A stretch of 64,000 bases of DNA from Bacillus yapensis (GTDB taxonomy: Bacteria > Bacillota > Bacilli > Bacillales > Cytobacillaceae). The first letter of the stretch is position 1, and the number at the start of each line of letters is the position of its first letter. Of this stretch, positions 7,279 to 15,712 are shown piece by piece. The translations under genes and the position numbers were made by a program. The DNA is taken from NCBI RefSeq assembly GCF_005280205.1, contig NZ_SUND01000004.1, positions 124,001-188,000 on the forward strand, read 5' to 3'. The notes under the pieces are model-generated. The model made no database searches and was not told the origin of the DNA. It saw only the letters and a program-made list of their open reading frames with translations.

Positions 7279-9955
7279 CTTTATATGCTTCTTCTAGTTG
7301 CTTTTTATATACACTATTTATTCGGACTTTTACATTATTGACAAATGGATCTTTTGAAATTGGGAAGCTGATACTAAACCCTACAGCGTTTATTCTATTA
7401 GCATCTGTATCTTCGAGTTCTAAGGCATGTATAAATAGTACAGGTTTTAATAATTTTTCTCGCATTTCATGTGACTTTATTTTTTTGAATGCAGCTGGCA
7501 TGATGATTCTTTCCGGGTTTGCACGAGAAAGCTGTCTATTGGCTACTTCATAATAACCATGCTTTTCTTTTACTGTTCGGAATTGACGTTGTATTTGTAT
7601 CGAATCAGCATGAAATATAGTTTCGCTTTTTCCGTTGTATAAAACTACATCCCAATCTATATTAACTCTATCAATATAGTCTTTGATAAACTCAATTGGC
7701 ATTCTGGATTTAAGTCCCAGTGGGTCATTATTATATAAACGGTATTTTCCTACGAATTTTTGTATAATTTTTTTATTAATATCTTTCCAAACATGGCTTT
7801 CCGTTTCTTCATGCTCAAAGCTTCCGTTTTGTAGATCTCGGATTGTTTCTTTTAATAGTTTTTCATTGGCATCAAGATCTTCATTAAGATTGCTTAACCA
7901 TCTAGTTTCTTTAATTTGTCCGTCAAGGTTCATTTCTAAATACATGTCTTCTGTGTATTTTGACTTATTGCGTGCAGTAACCTGAAGAAGACTATCAGGA
8001 TGTAATTGTACAGCCAATCCAAATTGCTCCGGTGTTAAATTTTCATCCTGCATATCATTAAGACGGCGGATCAATTCATTAGTTGCATCGATTATAAAAC
8101 CGAATTTTTTATTCATATCATCGGTTAAGTATACCCTGCAAATATCTTCATAGCCAATTCGATAACCAAACCATCTACCCATTTGCATTAATGTATCATA
8201 GTAGATAGTAGTTCTTAAGAAATAGCTAACACTTAATCCCTCGAGTGTAAACCCGCGGGATAAACTTAAACCACCAATTACAATAACATTCGATTGGATA
8301 TCTTTTCGATAAGCCAAAGGAATTTTAGCTTTTTGATGTACATCTACAATTTGAACACTATCTATTAATAAACATATTTCTTTTAATATTGTATCAAAAT
8401 CGAATTCAATATCTTTCAATCTCGTAGAAAATGTATCACTCATTGCCTTCAAATGTGTAAACTTGTACGGATATGCGGTATTTCCATATGCTTTAATTTC
8501 TTCTTTAAGATCTTTAAAGTAACTAGCTACTAGTTCTTTTACCTTGATATGCACACCAGTGAATCTTGAAATATGGATTAACATACTATTATGCTTTTTT
8601 TGATTCCGTAAACTACGAATTGCTATATTGATAACAAATAAACGAACTGCATCTTTTAAACTTTCTGGTAGCTTTTTTAATTCACTATCATAATCCTTTT
8701 TGTGTTTTATTACAAAAGGGGTATTATTTGGAGGATAAATAATTTCATCATCCAACTCATAAACAACTTCATCATCCGGAATATCAACTACATACTTCTC
8801 ATTATCTTTATTAAAAATCTTTTCTGCACCGAAGTAGTTCGAGGGTGCTTCTAAAGCATAAATAAAATCACTTGGGAACAAATCTCTTCCTGCATCTTCA
8901 TTTTTTGCGTTATGATCTATAAAAATGTTGGCATATGGTGTAGCTGTATATGCAACATAAGCACTCTTTTTGAACTTTTGTAATAATAGTCGTATTTTCT
9001 CATTAATAACAGTAGGATCTTCTTCTTTCTTAGTATTTATCGATGCATAGTCAGATTCATCATCTATCACTAACATTGCTTTATCTACTTGATCCTTATA
9101 GTGGATATCCAACCATTTTAAAAGATGATCTAAAGTCTTCGTATGTTTTTTTATTACGACTAAAATTGGTTGGTTCATATTATCAAAGTTAGTTGTTCCT
9201 TGAGCCCTTGCAGTTTCAATTTTGAAATCATTTTTAGCATTGGTTAAACTTACAGGCATTTTTTCTCTTTTAAATCCAGGTAAATGCCCGACTCCACTGT
9301 AATTTACTCCCACAAACACCTCATCTAATCTTGCTTGCGTTTGGTCACGTAAGTTGTTTTGTCCTCCGGCAATAACAACTATAAACCGGTAACCGGCATC
9401 GGCCGCCTTACAAATTAAGGATGCGTAGTTTGAAGTCTTACCTGATTGTACATGGCCAACAACCATGCCATATCTTGAAAAGGATTCTATTTCAGGATCT
9501 GCTAAGTTGTTCATAATAATATCTGTATCATCATTAATGGTTTCGAGTACTTTTTGTGGTAATTCCCGTTTCATGAATGACAAATAATTTGTTAGATAAT
9601 AATTTTCAGATTGCAACTTTTTTTTCCCTGTCCACCAAGTAGTGTCTCTATTTTTCTGTTCCTCTCCTGTTACAAGAACCCCGGTTCTAATCTTGACTTG
9701 AAAAGATTGTTCCATTTCAATTTTTAGATAATTCCATTCTTCTTCTGATAATGAGCGTATATTATTCACATCAGCTATCCCTAATATGGTCTTTAAGTAC
9801 TGTGGTTTTGTTTCTTTTATTAAGATTTTCCATTCTTCCATAATTGTTTGTATTGTATCTTCCTGTAAACTGCTAAATTCCTGAAGTGTTCCAGAAATCT
9901 TCTCTTTTGCATGTTTATACATGATATGATGATTAATCTCAGTATTAGTGTGCAT
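7241..9955 (-). CDS. Z1 domain-containing SF2 helicase-like ATPase (Z1-1), 904 aa
   Basis: Helicase motifs are clear: Walker A GHVQSGKT (residues 167-174), Walker B VIDDESD (296-302), the motif-III-like AYTATPYANIF, and motifs V/VI in GGLSLSRGFTLEGL and QMGRWFGYRIG. The Z1 domain is the defining part of this family and is found next to DUF4420 and GHKL ATPases in predicted restriction systems. Its role is taken to be ATP-driven DNA translocation or remodelling. The ATG at 9955 is preferred over the TTG six bases further out because GAAGGG is well placed for it. It overlaps the ATPase stop by 11 bases and its own end overlaps the nuclease gene, which shows tight coupling. It shares many motifs with Z1-2 in this window, but is clearly diverged. 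Confidence 0.92.
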   Translation of the reverse strand: MHTNTEINHHIMYKHAKEKISGTLQEFSSLQEDTIQTIMEEWKILIKETKPQYLKTILGIADVNNIRSLSEEEWNYLKIEMEQSFQVKIRTGVLVTGEEQKNRDTTWWTGKKKLQSENYYLTNYLSFMKRELPQKVLETINDDTDIIMNNLADPEIESFSRYGMVVGHVQSGKTSNYASLICKAADAGYRFIVVIAGGQNNLRDQTQARLDEVFVGVNYSGVGHLPGFKREKMPVSLTNAKNDFKIETARAQGTTNFDNMNQPILVVIKKHTKTLDHLLKWLDIHYKDQVDKAMLVIDDESDYASINTKKEEDPTVINEKIRLLLQKFKKSAYVAYTATPYANIFIDHNAKNEDAGRDLFPSDFIYALEAPSNYFGAEKIFNKDNEKYVVDIPDDEVVYELDDEIIYPPNNTPFVIKHKKDYDSELKKLPESLKDAVRLFVINIAIRSLRNQKKHNSMLIHISRFTGVHIKVKELVASYFKDLKEEIKAYGNTAYPYKFTHLKAMSDTFSTRLKDIEFDFDTILKEICLLIDSVQIVDVHQKAKIPLAYRKDIQSNVIVIGGLSLSRGFTLEGLSVSYFLRTTIYYDTLMQMGRWFGYRIGYEDICRVYLTDDMNKKFGFIIDATNELIRRLNDMQDENLTPEQFGLAVQLHPDSLLQVTARNKSKYTEDMYLEMNLDGQIKETRWLSNLNEDLDANEKLLKETIRDLQNGSFEHEETESHVWKDINKKIIQKFVGKYRLYNNDPLGLKSRMPIEFIKDYIDRVNIDWDVVLYNGKSETIFHADSIQIQRQFRTVKEKHGYYEVANRQLSRANPERIIMPAAFKKIKSHEMREKLLKPVLFIHALELEDTDANRINAVGFSISFPISKDPFVNNVKVRINSVYKKQLEEAYKDEVGEENVYEDE

Positions 9956-11369
9956 TTTCAAAGTACCCTTCTTTGTTTTTATATACCTCTGTCTTCAATA
10001 ATTCCTTAATGAACTCCTCGCTAATACCTTTTGAACGCCAATTTTCAACTAACATCTTAATCTCATTTTCATCAATCAATGTTTCCTGATTAACTTTTAA
10101 TGGATTAGCATTCAACTGAGCAACAATTGCATCAAGTGGCAGATAACTCTCCAATCCCATTAAAATAACTTTTAATAAATGTTGCTGTTCTTCACTAAGA
10201 GTGTCCTTAAAAGTCTTTATAATCGGGTGTCCACGATTAATGGCGAAGTGAATTTCTTTATTATCAGCAGCCAGCTCCCAAAATCGGGTGGTGGCTTTGT
10301 CTTCAATTTTTTTACCTCGGCCTGTATATGGTCTTGAACCTTTAACTGTTACTTGCTGAATAATCCGTTTTAAATCTTTCTTAATTTCACTTACAGGATT
10401 TGCTGATGATTTTTTGATATCGATGCCCCAATCATGATCTTGATTATTGGGAATATCTATCTTAATCCGAACAAGCTTATGTGCATCGTTCGTCCTGTGC
10501 ATACCCCACCAAGTACCGTAAATTAGAAGACGATGAGCACGGTACAAATAAAATCCCTGTGATTTTGTGTAACCATCTTTTGTAGCATACTTGTCAAATT
10601 CCTCATTGGAAAGTTTTGAATGATGAGGTAATATGTAAGGTTGTACCGATATCTCTGAATTATTGTATCTAATTTTTTCAGGCACCAATTGTTGAGTAGC
10701 AATATGCTTTGGATTAAAAGGATTAAAAGGTTCTAATGTTTGACCATTAACAGAAATTTTCAATGCCTTTTTACCAGGAACAATCCCTTCTAAAAAGCAA
10801 TGAAAAACCAATGATAAATGGTCTCGTAAAACATCCAATTTGTGAGGTATATCTAATTCTGTAAAAGTATCAATCTCTCGCCATATAACTAAAGTACCAC
10901 TCTCTTGATTCATGAATTCTTCAAATAAGGGAAATGATTTATAATTCTCAATTTCAGGTGTTATTAATAACCACTCATTCTTCATTGATATATAGTTTAA
11001 ATCCCATTGCTTAATGGAAATATTGCAGTCTTTCTTTGAAATTACCGTTAAGTCTTTACACTGTGAAAAAGACGCTGTTTTTAGCCCTAACCCAAACTTT
11101 CCTAAATCATAATCTTCTCTTGGCGAGTCTGGATCATTTGCAGATAAGCGCATAGCATCAATTAGTTCCTCGTTAGACATTCCGACCCCATCATCTAAAA
11201 GTGTAAAAACTGTTTTTGGGTCTGGAAAACAAGAAATTTGTATTTTATTTGCCTTTGCGGTAATGCTATTATCAAGTACATCCGCAACTGCTACTTCAAA
11301 TGTGTAACCAATATCCCGCAATGATTTTATAAAATTTGATACTACAGGTTGTACTATTTCGGTTATCAC
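9945..11369 (-). CDS. GHKL (Hsp90/MutL/MORC-like) ATPase, 474 aa
   Basis: The Bergerat ATP-binding fold is readable: N-box with Asp30 and Asn34 in ADVLDNSITA, motif II DDGVGM (59-64) and the glycine lid GKFGLGLKTAS (90-100). Further on, the protein follows the MORC/MutL-like arrangement (RAHRLLIYGTWWGM and a K-rich S5-like region NQDHDWGIDIKKSSANP). Prokaryotic relatives are coded with Z1, DUF4420, AIPR and cytosine methylases and are the proposed source of eukaryotic MORC proteins. ATP-driven dimer closing on DNA is the inferred action. First gene of the operon. The GTG at 11369 is chosen because AAGTGGGTGA, close to the ideal site, lies 4 bases upstream. A GTG 12 bases further out lacks such a site. 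Confidence 0.9.
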   Translation of the reverse strand: MITEIVQPVVSNFIKSLRDIGYTFEVAVADVLDNSITAKANKIQISCFPDPKTVFTLLDDGVGMSNEELIDAMRLSANDPDSPREDYDLGKFGLGLKTASFSQCKDLTVISKKDCNISIKQWDLNYISMKNEWLLITPEIENYKSFPLFEEFMNQESGTLVIWREIDTFTELDIPHKLDVLRDHLSLVFHCFLEGIVPGKKALKISVNGQTLEPFNPFNPKHIATQQLVPEKIRYNNSEISVQPYILPHHSKLSNEEFDKYATKDGYTKSQGFYLYRAHRLLIYGTWWGMHRTNDAHKLVRIKIDIPNNQDHDWGIDIKKSSANPVSEIKKDLKRIIQQVTVKGSRPYTGRGKKIEDKATTRFWELAADNKEIHFAINRGHPIIKTFKDTLSEEQQHLLKVILMGLESYLPLDAIVAQLNANPLKVNQETLIDENEIKMLVENWRSKGISEEFIKELLKTEVYKNKEGYFENAH

Positions 11370-11532
11370 CGTTTCACCCACTTTCTATTAATTATATGGA
11401 ATCAATGATTTTAGGAAAACTTCGATTCCATAAACAGCTTGTAAATGTTGTTTTATGACACCAATTTCCTGAATTGGGATTTGGCGTAGATGCTATTGAT
11501 TAATCAAACTACTCTTAGCAAATTTGTTTTAA

Positions 11533-11560
11533 ATTCCTCAAATATATTATAATGAGGAAT
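11533..11560 (-). promoter_or_regulatory. Inverted repeat enclosing a TATAAT; candidate operator/promoter of the ATPase operon
   Basis: Arms ATTCCTCA (11533-11540) and TGAGGAAT (11553-11560) are perfect. The 12-base spacer read on the minus strand contributes a -10-like TATAAT. The matching -35 region is weak (near TGATTT), which would fit a promoter needing an activator or held by a repressor. The distance to the GTG start is about 165 bases. Confidence 0.4.
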
Positions 11561-11661
11561 GCTTTAATAAATCACCTTTTTCCATCCTCTCAATAACTTA
11601 TATTGGAATTTATTGATATACTTTCCATTTTAAAATCTATTTATATTACATCATAATCTAA

Positions 11662-11685
11662 TACCAGTTCCAAGAAATACTGGTA
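11662..11685. repeat. Inverted repeat upstream of ATPase operon
   Basis: TACCAGT (11662-11668) and ACTGGTA (11679-11685) are perfect complements with a 10-base spacer, a size that fits a dimeric regulator site. Function is inferred only. Confidence 0.35.
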
Positions 11686-11688
11686 ATC

Positions 11689-11702
11689 TATATACTCTAA
11701 AG
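11689..11702. repeat. 14-base element shared with the methylase upstream region (copy 1)
   Basis: TATATACTCTAAAG occurs here and again at 13623-13636 upstream of the small regulator and methylase. Here it also forms the palindrome TATACT-CTAA-AGTATA. Confidence 0.4.
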
Positions 11703-11972
11703 TATAATCAATAGACGAACATTCGTAAATTCTTTTCCAATTTATACTTTACGTATATATTTTTCACTCCATAATTGGCTTCTTGTAGGCGTTCGGTTTG
11801 TAAGATTACCATCCGAACTATCCTTCAACTTTTGTTTCTTCAACTACAAAAAAACAGTATTGTTTAGAAAAATATAATCACTAAGTGTATAGTGTTAATT
11901 GGAAGTGCGTTAATGCATAATTTTCTGAATTATATCACAAAAAAGAGCAGACTCTTAAGTAACAAAAAATAT

Positions 11973-11996
11973 AAAAAGACCAACGTTTGGTTGGCC
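11973..11996 (-). terminator. Intrinsic terminator of the methylase unit
   Basis: A 7-bp stem (11978-11984 with 11990-11996, loop of 5) is followed on the minus strand by TTTTTAT. It lies 71 bases after the methylase stop and separates the methylase from the ATPase operon. Confidence 0.8.
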
Positions 11997-12066
11997 TTCT
12001 GAATTCACGTTTTGTTATTTTGTTCAATTATTATATAAGGAAATAAATTTGCAAATTGACCATCGT

Positions 12067-13269
12067 CTATGAATGAATAACGACTTTTTCTTTAACTTCA
12101 GCTTTTACAGAAGTATGGAGAGCTTTTAGAATTTCTTTAGCTAGTATTGCTGCAACATCAACAGAAACTGCATTCCCAGCCTGCTTATATAATCTACCGT
12201 CGGAAAATTCTCTTCCCTTATATTGCGTAGGTAATCGATATCCAAAGCCAATAGGGAAACCTTGGATTTTAAATGTTTCTGCAGGTGTTAATTTTCGAAC
12301 ACCATCAGCAACTTTAATTAAAGGAACATTGTGTCCTCCTGTGCCCATATTAGCGGTAAGAGTTGGACAAACTCCAGTTTTATTTTTCCTTACATACATT
12401 CCTCTTCTTACTTGGTAAAATTGATACTCTTCATCAATTTGTTCATCTATATTAACCCTTTGATCTTTTCTCATATTTTCATCTAATTTCAAGAATTCTT
12501 CTTCATTTAAGAAATATAATGGATATTTCTCTCTAGTGTAATAATATTTTTCGCTATCCATTTTTGAAAGATGGAGATCAAGTACTCTTCTAATATTTTC
12601 ACGTCGTTGTTCTTCATTTTTAATTACTTTATATCTTTCAATTTCATCAAAAAATTTGAAACAGTTTGCTACATTCGGATTTAAAAAGGCAACGATAAAA
12701 ATCCTCTCTCTATTTTGCGGTAATCGGGTTATATCTTTTGTGTTGATAACCTTTTCTTTTACTGTGTATCCCAATAACTCTAACTGATCCTTTATGACTC
12801 TATATGTTCTCCCCTTATCGTGTGATTTAAGGTTTTTTACATTCTCAAGGAGAAGTACAGATGGTTTTCCATGTCTTTCATCCAATAATTTTATGAGTTC
12901 AACGATACTCCAAAACAAATTTCCTCGTTCATCATCAAAACCTCTCCTATAACCAGCGATTGAAAAGACTTGGCAAGGGAATCCTCCTACTAAGATATCG
13001 ATTTTTTGATGAAGCATTTCTTCTTGCATTTGTAGATATTGTTTTCGTTCTTCTTCGTTTTCCGCTCTTGCTGGTCTTACTATTTTTTCGATATCTCCAT
13101 GGAATACTTGATGTGGGAAATTGTATCTATAAGTTTCAACAGCGTACTCATCAATCTCGTTAGCCCATACTAGATTATAACTATCTCCTTCAAAAATGCT
13201 ATTTTGGAAACCTAAGTCAATACCACCAACTCCAGCAAATAAACTTCCTACTGAATACTTCAAATTCAT
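12067..13269 (-). CDS. DNA (cytosine-5-)-methyltransferase, 400 aa
   Basis: All main C5-methylase motifs are present in order: motif I SLFAGVGGIDLGF (SAM binding, residues 9-21), motif IV GGFPCQVFS with the catalytic cysteine at about 99, motif VI LLLENVKNL, motif VIII QNRERIF, and motifs IX/X AETFKIQGFP and YKQAGNAVSVDVAA. The target-recognition region between VIII and IX is short, so the recognition site is probably short; I cannot read it. The ATG at 13269 is preferred. An outer ATG at 13308 overlaps the upstream gene's stop, and a TTG at 13263 is also possible because AGGAG sits 8 bases before it. It probably protects host DNA from the nucleases of the neighbouring operon. No Vsr mismatch endonuclease gene is seen beside it. 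Confidence 0.92.
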   Translation of the reverse strand: MNLKYSVGSLFAGVGGIDLGFQNSIFEGDSYNLVWANEIDEYAVETYRYNFPHQVFHGDIEKIVRPARAENEEERKQYLQMQEEMLHQKIDILVGGFPCQVFSIAGYRRGFDDERGNLFWSIVELIKLLDERHGKPSVLLLENVKNLKSHDKGRTYRVIKDQLELLGYTVKEKVINTKDITRLPQNRERIFIVAFLNPNVANCFKFFDEIERYKVIKNEEQRRENIRRVLDLHLSKMDSEKYYYTREKYPLYFLNEEEFLKLDENMRKDQRVNIDEQIDEEYQFYQVRRGMYVRKNKTGVCPTLTANMGTGGHNVPLIKVADGVRKLTPAETFKIQGFPIGFGYRLPTQYKGREFSDGRLYKQAGNAVSVDVAAILAKEILKALHTSVKAEVKEKVVIHS

Positions 13270-13304
13270 TTCTCCTAAAATCTTATTTATCTTTAAAAAT
13301 AATA

Positions 13305-13526
13305 TCATTCATCATTTGAAAAATCAATTTGTTTTTTCAAGATTTGATACTTTTTTATCAGAGTTCGTAAAGAATCGCTTCTATTTCTTCCTTCAAAACA
13401 CTCAATGAATTTTGCTTCATCCTCTGTTAATTGAAAAGTATAACCTTTTCTCTTTTTCCTCTCAGGTAAAATCTTTCTTCCGGAACCATCCCGAGTTCCC
13501 CCCCAACCATTTACCAATGTTTTCAC
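13305..13526 (-). CDS. Small basic DNA-binding protein upstream of methylase (predicted regulator), 73 aa
   Basis: The N-terminus carries NGWGGTRDGSGRK, close to the GGxRxGxGRK motif of small phage and mobile-element DNA-binding proteins. A segment typical of ribbon-helix-helix folds follows (GYTFQLTEDEAKFIECF, then RSDSLRTLIKKY). The stop lies at the outer edge of the methylase frame, so the two are one unit. The start may be the GTG at 13526 or the TTG at 13517; the latter has AAGGGTGA 5 bases upstream. I infer a transcription regulator that balances methylase and restriction genes, possibly through the element repeated at 13623 and 11689. Confidence in the gene is higher than in the role. 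Confidence 0.65.
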   Translation of the reverse strand: MKTLVNGWGGTRDGSGRKILPERKKRKGYTFQLTEDEAKFIECFEGRNRSDSLRTLIKKYQILKKQIDFSNDE

Positions 13527-14063
13527 CCTTTGTTATAGTAATATTATATTATAACATTAATTTGTGTTTAACTTTCGATGTGAAATTTAATATACAACAA
13601 AATTACCATCAGAAACAATAGTTATATACTCTAAAGATCCAGTATAATAATCCCATCAAACATCTCAGTCCTCAACTTCGGTATGCGGAATATTGTTTTC
13701 TCTGCTGACCTTGTAGATTAAAGAATTGTTCATATATTTCTATTCTTAAATGCAATAAAGCTAAAATTATTTGTTTTTGTTATTCTTAAGAGAATCTAAT
13801 ACTAGTTCAGTTAAACGAACCCGGACCATTGATATTAGTTACTTGGCCTTTGTTAAGTATCCCATTCCATCAATGAATATAATCTTTTATAGGTTCTCTC
13901 TCAAATGGAATAATTCATTCTTAAAAAGCCCCAAATTCACTTCCATATCCCTCCCTCACTATTACCTTCTAATATATCTATTCCCTATCATCATCTTCTT
14001 TTCCTTTCAAAGGGAGCAGAAATATCATTAATGAAGAACATTAAAGTGCAGTGTATGCCATGA
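13527..14063. other. Intergenic stretch between regulator gene and intron remnant
   Basis: It holds the putative promoter of the regulator-methylase unit and the repeated element at 13623-13636. Further out it shows only AT-rich sequence in which I find no complete gene, no reverse transcriptase motif and no domain V hairpin of the adjoining group II intron. Confidence 0.4.
13623..13636. repeat. 14-base element shared with the ATPase operon upstream region (copy 2)
   Basis: The same TATATACTCTAAAG as at 11689-11702, here about 100 bases upstream of the regulator gene. It is followed by AGTATAATAA, while copy 1 runs directly into TATAAT. Confidence 0.4.
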
Positions 14064-14222
14064 CTACCTTTGTTTCCTTCCACAAGTTTTAGTGCTTCTA
14101 TTAAGTTTTTCAGTTATAATGTCGCATTCATTAACATTTGATATTTCTTTTCCACGTGAACGTAGAAATCTATTTGTGTTATTCTTATTTCGCACTCTTG
14201 AAGTCCCCCATGTATTCACCAT
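14064..14222 (-). pseudogene. Truncated intron-encoded protein fragment, 52 codons
   Basis: ATG at 14222 with GAAGGAGG 2 bases before it. It codes for a short basic peptide (RVRNKNNTNRFLRSRGKE) and ends at TAG. It occupies the place of the reverse transcriptase/maturase gene of a group II intron, but no RT motifs remain. The assignment rests on its position inside the intron remnant. Confidence 0.4.
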
Positions 14223-14691
14223 TTCCTCCTTCAAGTATGTCTTTTCAGAATGTCTGCCTCAACGTAAGATATTTTACGCATAGTTCTAGTTATTCCTAAT
14301 TGTTCTGTCATCTCTTACTATCATCCCGAGTTAGTAAGGTACTATGACATCTGCTGACTTCTGATTGTTCAGATATCTATCTCTAGATAAGTTACCAAGT
14401 GTAATTAGCATTTCAATCAGATCTCCCCAGTTAAGAGTACAATATTTCCCTCCATCTATCTGCTTCATTTACTCTGTATCACCTTCGGCAGAAAGGACTT
14501 TGTTTTGTGTTGCAAACTTATCCAATGTGACCTAGCCTTATATAAAGTTCGTGTTCCTTAGAACGGAGGTTTGTCGCTCACTTCCTTCAGATTTTTGCGT
14601 CATCGCAAACACCATTGTGTTAAGCAACTGTTTCTTCTGCCTTCACAGTTCGGGACTTTCACCCTATAGACTGCACCCATGTTGAGCGCAC
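14064..14691 (-). mobile_element. Group II intron, 5' part only (remnant)
   Basis: Read on the minus strand from 14691, the sequence begins GTGCG, the consensus 5' end of group II introns. Typical domain I text follows: GGGTGCAGTCTATAGGG, GTGAAAGTCCCGAACTGTGA, and later GAAGTCAGCAGATGTCATAG near 14345-14325. An open frame with its own AAGGAGG site then starts at 14222 (MVNTWGTSRVRNK) as the intron-encoded protein would, but it stops at 14064 after 52 codons, with no reverse transcriptase, maturase or domain V to follow. The 5' end abuts the T-run of the terminator at 14692-14721, the kind of target used by bacterial class C introns. The intron class cannot be fixed by eye. Confidence 0.6.
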
Positions 14692-14721
14692 AACAAAAAA
14701 ACACTTCCTAAGGAAGTGTTT
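14692..14721 (-). terminator. Strong terminator of the Z1-2/nuclease-2 unit
   Basis: Near-perfect 11-bp arms (14699-14709 and 14711-14721, single central A) overlap the stop codon of the nuclease gene, and a run of T follows on the minus strand. The intron remnant begins right after it. Confidence 0.85.
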
Positions 14722-15712
14722 ATATGACTTTGTGGAGTACTCCTAATGTTTTGCGAACTGTTGAATAATCAATTTTGAACGGTTCAATATCTGCTAAAAG
14801 AATATCATATTCGATATTATAGATGCCTGGCCGCCTTTCGATTCGTGGAAAACCTTCTTGAACTTGATAGAATTTTTCTTCTTCGATTTCAAAATGCATA
14901 GGATTATTGAAACCACCTACTGGATACCCATAGGAAAGAAGTTTTGAATGGAACTGTTCTAACACTTCAGGTGAAATTAGCAATTTTGCCGAAATACGAC
15001 CTTCGATATCCATTACTGTTTCACCACTAGTTTCAGAAGTTATTACGCTTAATGTGTGAAGATAAAGTTCTTTACCAACAGGTGGTGTTAATTGCTCAAA
15101 ACCATGAATACGAATAGTGGCAGGGTCTTTGCTGCTAGTTACTTTTGTTTCCATATGACACAAATCGAGATGAAAATCTTGTGACGTTTTGCGTGGTCCC
15201 ATCCATCCTTTAATGACTTCTTCTAATGATACGTCATTACTTACTAATTCAATAGTTCGCAGTTCCCCATATAGTCCTTTTTGTTTTTCTGGTGCGAATT
15301 GACTTTCTCTGTGTTTTTTGAAGAAATCTTGCCACATGATAATGCGGCTAATCGCGTTGTTTACCATTCGTTCTTCATCCTTAATGTGTTGAAGACAATT
15401 TTTCAAGTCCTCGGTTACACGTAGAAAGAAATCAATATTTTGAACACCCACACAAGATAAAATCAAGGCGGGTTTTGAACCACTTGCGAACGGCAATGTC
15501 GACCATTTTGTTTGAAATCCTTTTGAATTTGGTAATTTCGAGCTAGAAGGGCGTTTGCCTTCTAACTCGATACCAAAATGAAGTTCTTGAGTGATACGAT
15601 TTAAATACAAATAGAAATTATTGTGTTTTGATTTGATTTTTCGTGCGATTACGGTTTCAGTTTCAGGAAGAGTTGCTTCTACGTCCATCATGTCTTTGTA
15701 GAGTTTTTTCAT
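14720..15712 (-). CDS. PD-(D/E)XK motif protein (DUF4420 family) of the second Z1 locus, 330 aa
   Basis: Active-site residues line up with DUF4420: Glu150 in GLYGELR, Asp179 in TSQDF and E188-T-K190 in HMETKV, keeping the D-E-x-K pattern intact. The N-terminal part (residues 1-110) is beta-rich and the C-terminus helical, as in the copy at 6325-7278, but overall identity looks low. The start ATG overlaps the Z1-2 stop (ATGA), with GGAGGT inside the end of the upstream gene, so the two are translationally coupled. The gene ends in a strong terminator, which closes a two-gene unit. The predicted role is the nuclease partner of Z1-2. Confidence 0.87.
   Translation of the reverse strand: MKKLYKDMMDVEATLPETETVIARKIKSKHNNFYLYLNRITQELHFGIELEGKRPSSSKLPNSKGFQTKWSTLPFASGSKPALILSCVGVQNIDFFLRVTEDLKNCLQHIKDEERMVNNAISRIIMWQDFFKKHRESQFAPEKQKGLYGELRTIELVSNDVSLEEVIKGWMGPRKTSQDFHLDLCHMETKVTSSKDPATIRIHGFEQLTPPVGKELYLHTLSVITSETSGETVMDIEGRISAKLLISPEVLEQFHSKLLSYGYPVGGFNNPMHFEIEEEKFYQVQEGFPRIERRPGIYNIEYDILLADIEPFKIDYSTVRKTLGVLHKVI

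Larger units (their letters stand above)
11370..12066. other. 697-bp control region between methylase unit and ATPase operon
   Basis: No gene of credible size is seen. The stretch is AT-rich and holds a methylase terminator near 11990, two inverted repeats (11533-11560 and 11662-11685), a 14-base element also found at 13623-13636, and a TATAAT on the minus strand inside the first inverted repeat. These suggest a regulated promoter for the four-gene operon with an untranslated leader of over 150 bases. Confidence 0.5.

Noticed and set aside
13771-14283. Two plus-strand frames (86 and 63 codons) between the defence units
   Set aside because: No ribosome binding sites; they are antisense to the intron remnant and its spacer and have the skewed F/I/S/Y composition of AT-rich noise.
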